From Candidatus Peribacteria bacterium (GTDB lineage Bacteria > Patescibacteria > JAEDAM01 > Absconditabacterales > Absconditicoccaceae), in NCBI GenBank assembly GCA_031288635.1, contig JAITQZ010000067.1, positions 1 through 5,336 on the forward strand: DNA of 5,336 nucleotides. The letters run 5' to 3'. Under the pieces are notes generated by a model. It did not search any database and was not told the DNA's origin. It saw only the letters and a program-made list of their open reading frames with translations. Positions 5,212 to 5,336 of the stretch are shown piece after piece; position 1 is the first letter of the stretch; each line of letters starts with the position of its first letter. A program made the translations under genes and the position numbers.

Positions 5212-5336
5212 TACTAAATAAGGAAACTCTGAATAACCAAAAATTAGACATAAAAAAATATCCCTCTTAGAAAATAAGGAATTTTTATACATTGAGAGGC
5301 GTGTGTATACGTTATTTTTCTCTACTTAAACTTACT

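Larger units (their letters stand above)
5006..5336. other. Region of 331 nt with no convincing gene
   Basis: It holds a G-rich stretch (about 5007-5057, several GG/GGG/GGGGG runs), a possible hairpin (5096-5137), an 18-bp tandem repeat (5140-5211) and an AT-rich end. With UGA as sense, one plus frame is open from ATG 5037 or 5046 to UAG 5268-5270. Another is open from 4981 to UAA 5215-5217, with its first ATG at 5077. The minus strand is open from ATG 5292 to UAA 5104. All are repeat-driven and none has recognisable domains. I favour non-coding, with low certainty. Confidence 0.5.

Noticed and set aside
5037..5270. Possible 77-codon gene with UGA as sense, in the repeat region
   Set aside because: Kept only as a finding. 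It is composed largely of repeat-encoded His/Gln/Thr residues, competes with other open frames and has no recognisable domain.

Overview
The window comes from a bacterium that reads UGA as glycine (NCBI translation table 25). That points to Candidatus Absconditabacteria (SR1) or Gracilibacteria (BD1-5) of the Candidate Phyla Radiation; nothing here separates the two. Two independent lines support it. First, a tRNA at 2043-2116 folds cleanly with anticodon UCA, and it carries bacterial tRNA-Gly features: C35, U73 and G1-C72/C2-G71. Second, four in-frame UGAs in three genes each sit at a point where coherent, family-like protein continues to a UAA or UAG stop. Every gene end I infer is UAA or UAG. 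Standard-code translation truncates three genes and hides the proper start of one.

Layout. 1-1883 (+): 5'-truncated flotillin-like (SPFH) gene with one UAA inside its conserved domain, followed by a strong intrinsic terminator (1915-1940). 2043-2536 (+): a tRNA cluster, tRNA-Gly(UCA), a 78-aa two-helix membrane protein, tRNA-Tyr(GUA) and tRNA-Ala(UGC). None of the tRNAs has an encoded CCA. 2609-3073 (+): a DUF177/YceD-like protein completed by UGA read-through. 3050-3490 (-): a PrgI-like two-helix membrane protein, recognisable only with table 25, overlapping the YceD-like gene tail to tail by 24 nt. 3622-4227 (-): a polytopic membrane protein upstream of the PrgI-like gene, probably in the same operon. 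4328-5005 (+): a type IV pilin-like protein, divergent from that operon, whose Cys-rich C-terminus lies beyond a UGA. 5006-5336: no convincing gene; a G-rich stretch, a hairpin and an 18-bp tandem repeat.

How the parts relate. Most of the products are envelope proteins: membrane scaffold, small membrane protein, secretion-like membrane proteins and pilin. The tRNA-Gly(UCA) is needed to make full-length versions of three of the neighbouring proteins. Family names for the YceD-like and PrgI-like genes rest on motif and topology recognition by eye, not on searches.
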